28,289 bases of DNA from a virus: IMG/VR virus record IMGVR_UViG_3300032092_000184, positions 1 through 28,289 of that record, one strand, 5' to 3'. The position numbers were made by a program, and so were the translations under genes. A model generated the notes under the pieces. The model saw only the letters and a list, made by a program, of their open reading frames with translations. It made no database searches and was not told where the DNA came from. Positions 27,343-28,289 of this stretch are shown in pieces; position 1 is the first letter of the stretch; each line of letters begins with the position of its first letter.

Positions 27343-27411
27343 CGGCTAGTACTTATTTGCCGACGCTCAGGGCAGGGCCGCAGGGTATAATTAACGGCTA
27401 GTACTTATTTG
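27343..27411. repeat. Two direct repeats of a 17-nt unit in a gene-free gap
   Basis: CGGCTAGTACTTATTTG occurs at 27343-27359 and at 27395-27411 with no mismatch; a shorter relative (TTACTTATTTGAAGG) lies at 27868-27882. The gap of about 170 nt between the genes at 27255 and 27430 holds no gene. A binding-site or recombination remnant is possible. Confidence 0.6.
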
Positions 27412-27427
27412 GCATAATTAACACCCT

Positions 27428-27574
27428 TTAATGCGCTAACATGTCCAGTGTAATCCAAGGAATATTACCTAGAACTATCAACAAACAACCCGTTGCGAAC
27501 AAGAAGAACCTACCAGGAAAATTCAAATAAACAGCTACGAAGAGAACCAGCAATGTAATATTGTAGAGAGACAT
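27428..27574 (-). CDS. Small two-helix membrane protein, copy 2 (48 aa)
   Basis: A 48-residue hydrophobic protein paralogous to the one at 25728: MSLYNITLLVLFVAVYLNF, P-G-R turn, FFLFATGCLLIVLGNI, then PWITLDMLAH. Helices lie at about 4-19 and 23-38. It begins 17 nt after the WGD-family gene at 27592, repeating the gene pair at 26132-25728. About 60% of residues are identical by eye. Function is unknown. Confidence 0.8.
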   Translation of the reverse strand: MSLYNITLLVLFVAVYLNFPGRFFLFATGCLLIVLGNIPWITLDMLAH

Positions 27575-27591
27575 AAGAGATTAGATTTGTA

Positions 27592-27840
27592 TTAGTCAGC
27601 CAAGTTAACGAACAAACGAGAAACCAGATCTGGATCATTCTTAGCCAGAAGAATGTTCTTTAATTTAACCTGTTCTTCATCTTCTAAGACTTGTAGAACT
27701 TCTTGAATATTGACTAGCGTGACATCCGTATCACCCCAGGTATACTTAGTATCATAATATTCACACATGTCACTGTATTCCAAACCCAGCAAAGAAGCGA
27801 TGTCCGAGAGATTGATGTATGATGCAGATTTGATTTCCAT
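27592..27840 (-). CDS. WGD family protein, copy C (82 aa)
   Basis: An 82-residue acidic protein: MEIKSASYINLSDIASLLGL, the family block YTWGDTDVTLVNIQEVLQVL (about 34-53), and an ending NDPDLVSRLFVNLAD. The block is shared with the genes at 25372 and 25884, here with Thr in place of Cys after WGD. It is paired with the membrane gene at 27428. TAAAAT ends 6 nt before ATG. Function is unknown. Confidence 0.72.
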   Translation of the reverse strand: MEIKSASYINLSDIASLLGLEYSDMCEYYDTKYTWGDTDVTLVNIQEVLQVLEDEEQVKLKNILLAKNDPDLVSRLFVNLAD

Positions 27841-27846
27841 ACTTAT

Positions 27847-27861
27847 ATTTTATTGGGTTTC
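27847..27861 (-). promoter_or_regulatory. Right-arm repeated promoter element, copy 8 (shortened)
   Basis: GAAACC, CAA, TAAAAT on the minus strand, 6 nt before the ATG at 27840; the GGACCATCT part is not conserved here. This copy shows which part of the element is essential. Confidence 0.6.
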
Positions 27862-28023
27862 TTTTGTTACTTATTTGAAGGATAAAAGCCGTTTCTTAGA
27901 CTGAGATGGCGATGGTCTCATGAGCTTGTGATTATAGGGACTTGCTTATAATAGCAACTTGTTTATCTATTCAGCTGTGGTTGTGATGTCTTTTGATTTC
28001 TCTTACTGCAGAAAGAGCAACGT

Positions 28024-28278
28024 TTAAACGGTGAAATCGTATCTAGCCGGCTGACCAAGATCCATGCGACGAACTACAACATGTTCACGAAGATAGTCGA
28101 ACCCGAACTCCCGGGAGTATGATTCAGATAGACATAGCTTCATCTCAGCAGCTATGTAAGCTTCCCGAGCTGCTTCGGCTTCTCCTTCAAGAGAGTAAAG
28201 ACCCATGAGGACTTGACCTTCATAATCTTCGTCGAAGAAAACGCCATACACTGCAGCGGAGGCTTGTTCTGTTGTCAT
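28024..28278 (-). CDS. Small VYGVFFDEDYEG-type protein (84 aa)
   Basis: An 84-residue acidic protein: a strand AAVYGVFFDEDYEGQVLMGL, a helix EGEAEAAREAYIAAEMKLCL and a final strand EHVVVRRMDLGQPARYDFTV. The strand-helix-strand plan is like the DUF7336-type gene at 26500. Function is unknown. Its promoter lies beyond the window edge. Confidence 0.62.
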   Translation of the reverse strand: MTTEQASAAVYGVFFDEDYEGQVLMGLYSLEGEAEAAREAYIAAEMKLCLSESYSREFGFDYLREHVVVRRMDLGQPARYDFTV

Positions 28279-28289
28279 AATACTCTTTT

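Noticed and set aside
24634-27390. Plus-strand open frames in the right arm
   Set aside because: They lie opposite the small minus-strand genes, have no promoter or ribosome site and contain repeated peptides that come only from the antisense of the repeated promoter element.
25348-27861. CRISPR array suggested by repeated elements in the right arm
   Set aside because: Repeats are spaced at gene length, not at spacer length, and each sits directly before a start codon.

Overview
The window looks like part of the genome of a large T4-like myovirus. It carries a T4-type head module in order (neck-like protein, gp4-like head completion protein, gp21 prohead protease, a small core protein, gp22 scaffold, gp23 major capsid), a gp5-like baseplate spike operon, class Ia ribonucleotide reductase on the opposite strand, and many small phage-type proteins. 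The left 24 kb is AT-rich. The host cannot be named. Most starts lack a Shine-Dalgarno sequence.

Layout. 1-5457 (+): the tail of an upstream protein, then head genes, ending in a strong terminator after gp23 and one late gene of unknown role. 5458-10599 (-): a hypothetical gene, nrdB, two small Cys-rich/basic genes, nrdA, two hypotheticals and a phosphoribosyltransferase. 10635-13840: late genes on + (including a zinc metalloprotease with a T4-type capsid-targeting leader) alternate with - genes (membrane protein, P-loop kinase, a TGT/DpdA-like transglycosylase). 13888-17165 (+): baseplate operon. 17162-20553 (-): GMP reductase, ClpP-like protease, a membrane-anchored PAS protein beside a holin-like protein, Hsp20, and an EF-hand protein. 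20610-21764 (+): fibre-like protein. 21802-21876 (-): tRNA-Thr(UGU). 22067-24380 (+): an orphan gene, then a tandem array of seven related small genes, each starting inside the last codons of the one before it. 24624-28278 (-): visibly more GC-rich, with at least thirteen very small genes, two of them previously hidden membrane proteins, most driven by copies of one repeated promoter element.

Two promoter systems stand out. Eleven late genes have a T4-like late box (NNTAAATA) whose last base lies exactly 5 nt before the start codon. By T4 geometry, transcription would then begin on the first base of the start codon, giving leaderless mRNAs. Many - strand genes have a -10-like hexamer (TATAAT, TATACT or TAAAAT) ending 6 nt before ATG, which predicts the same outcome. 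In the right arm that hexamer sits in a repeated element, GGACCATCYGAAACC-n3-TAAAAT.

The most novel parts are the leaderless promoter grammar, the overlapping tandem gene array at 22.6-24.4 kb (one member broken by an 11-bp duplication), the duplicated two-gene module (WGD-motif protein plus tiny membrane protein) in the right arm, and the packaging-leader metalloprotease. All functions are read from sequence motifs only; no database search was run.
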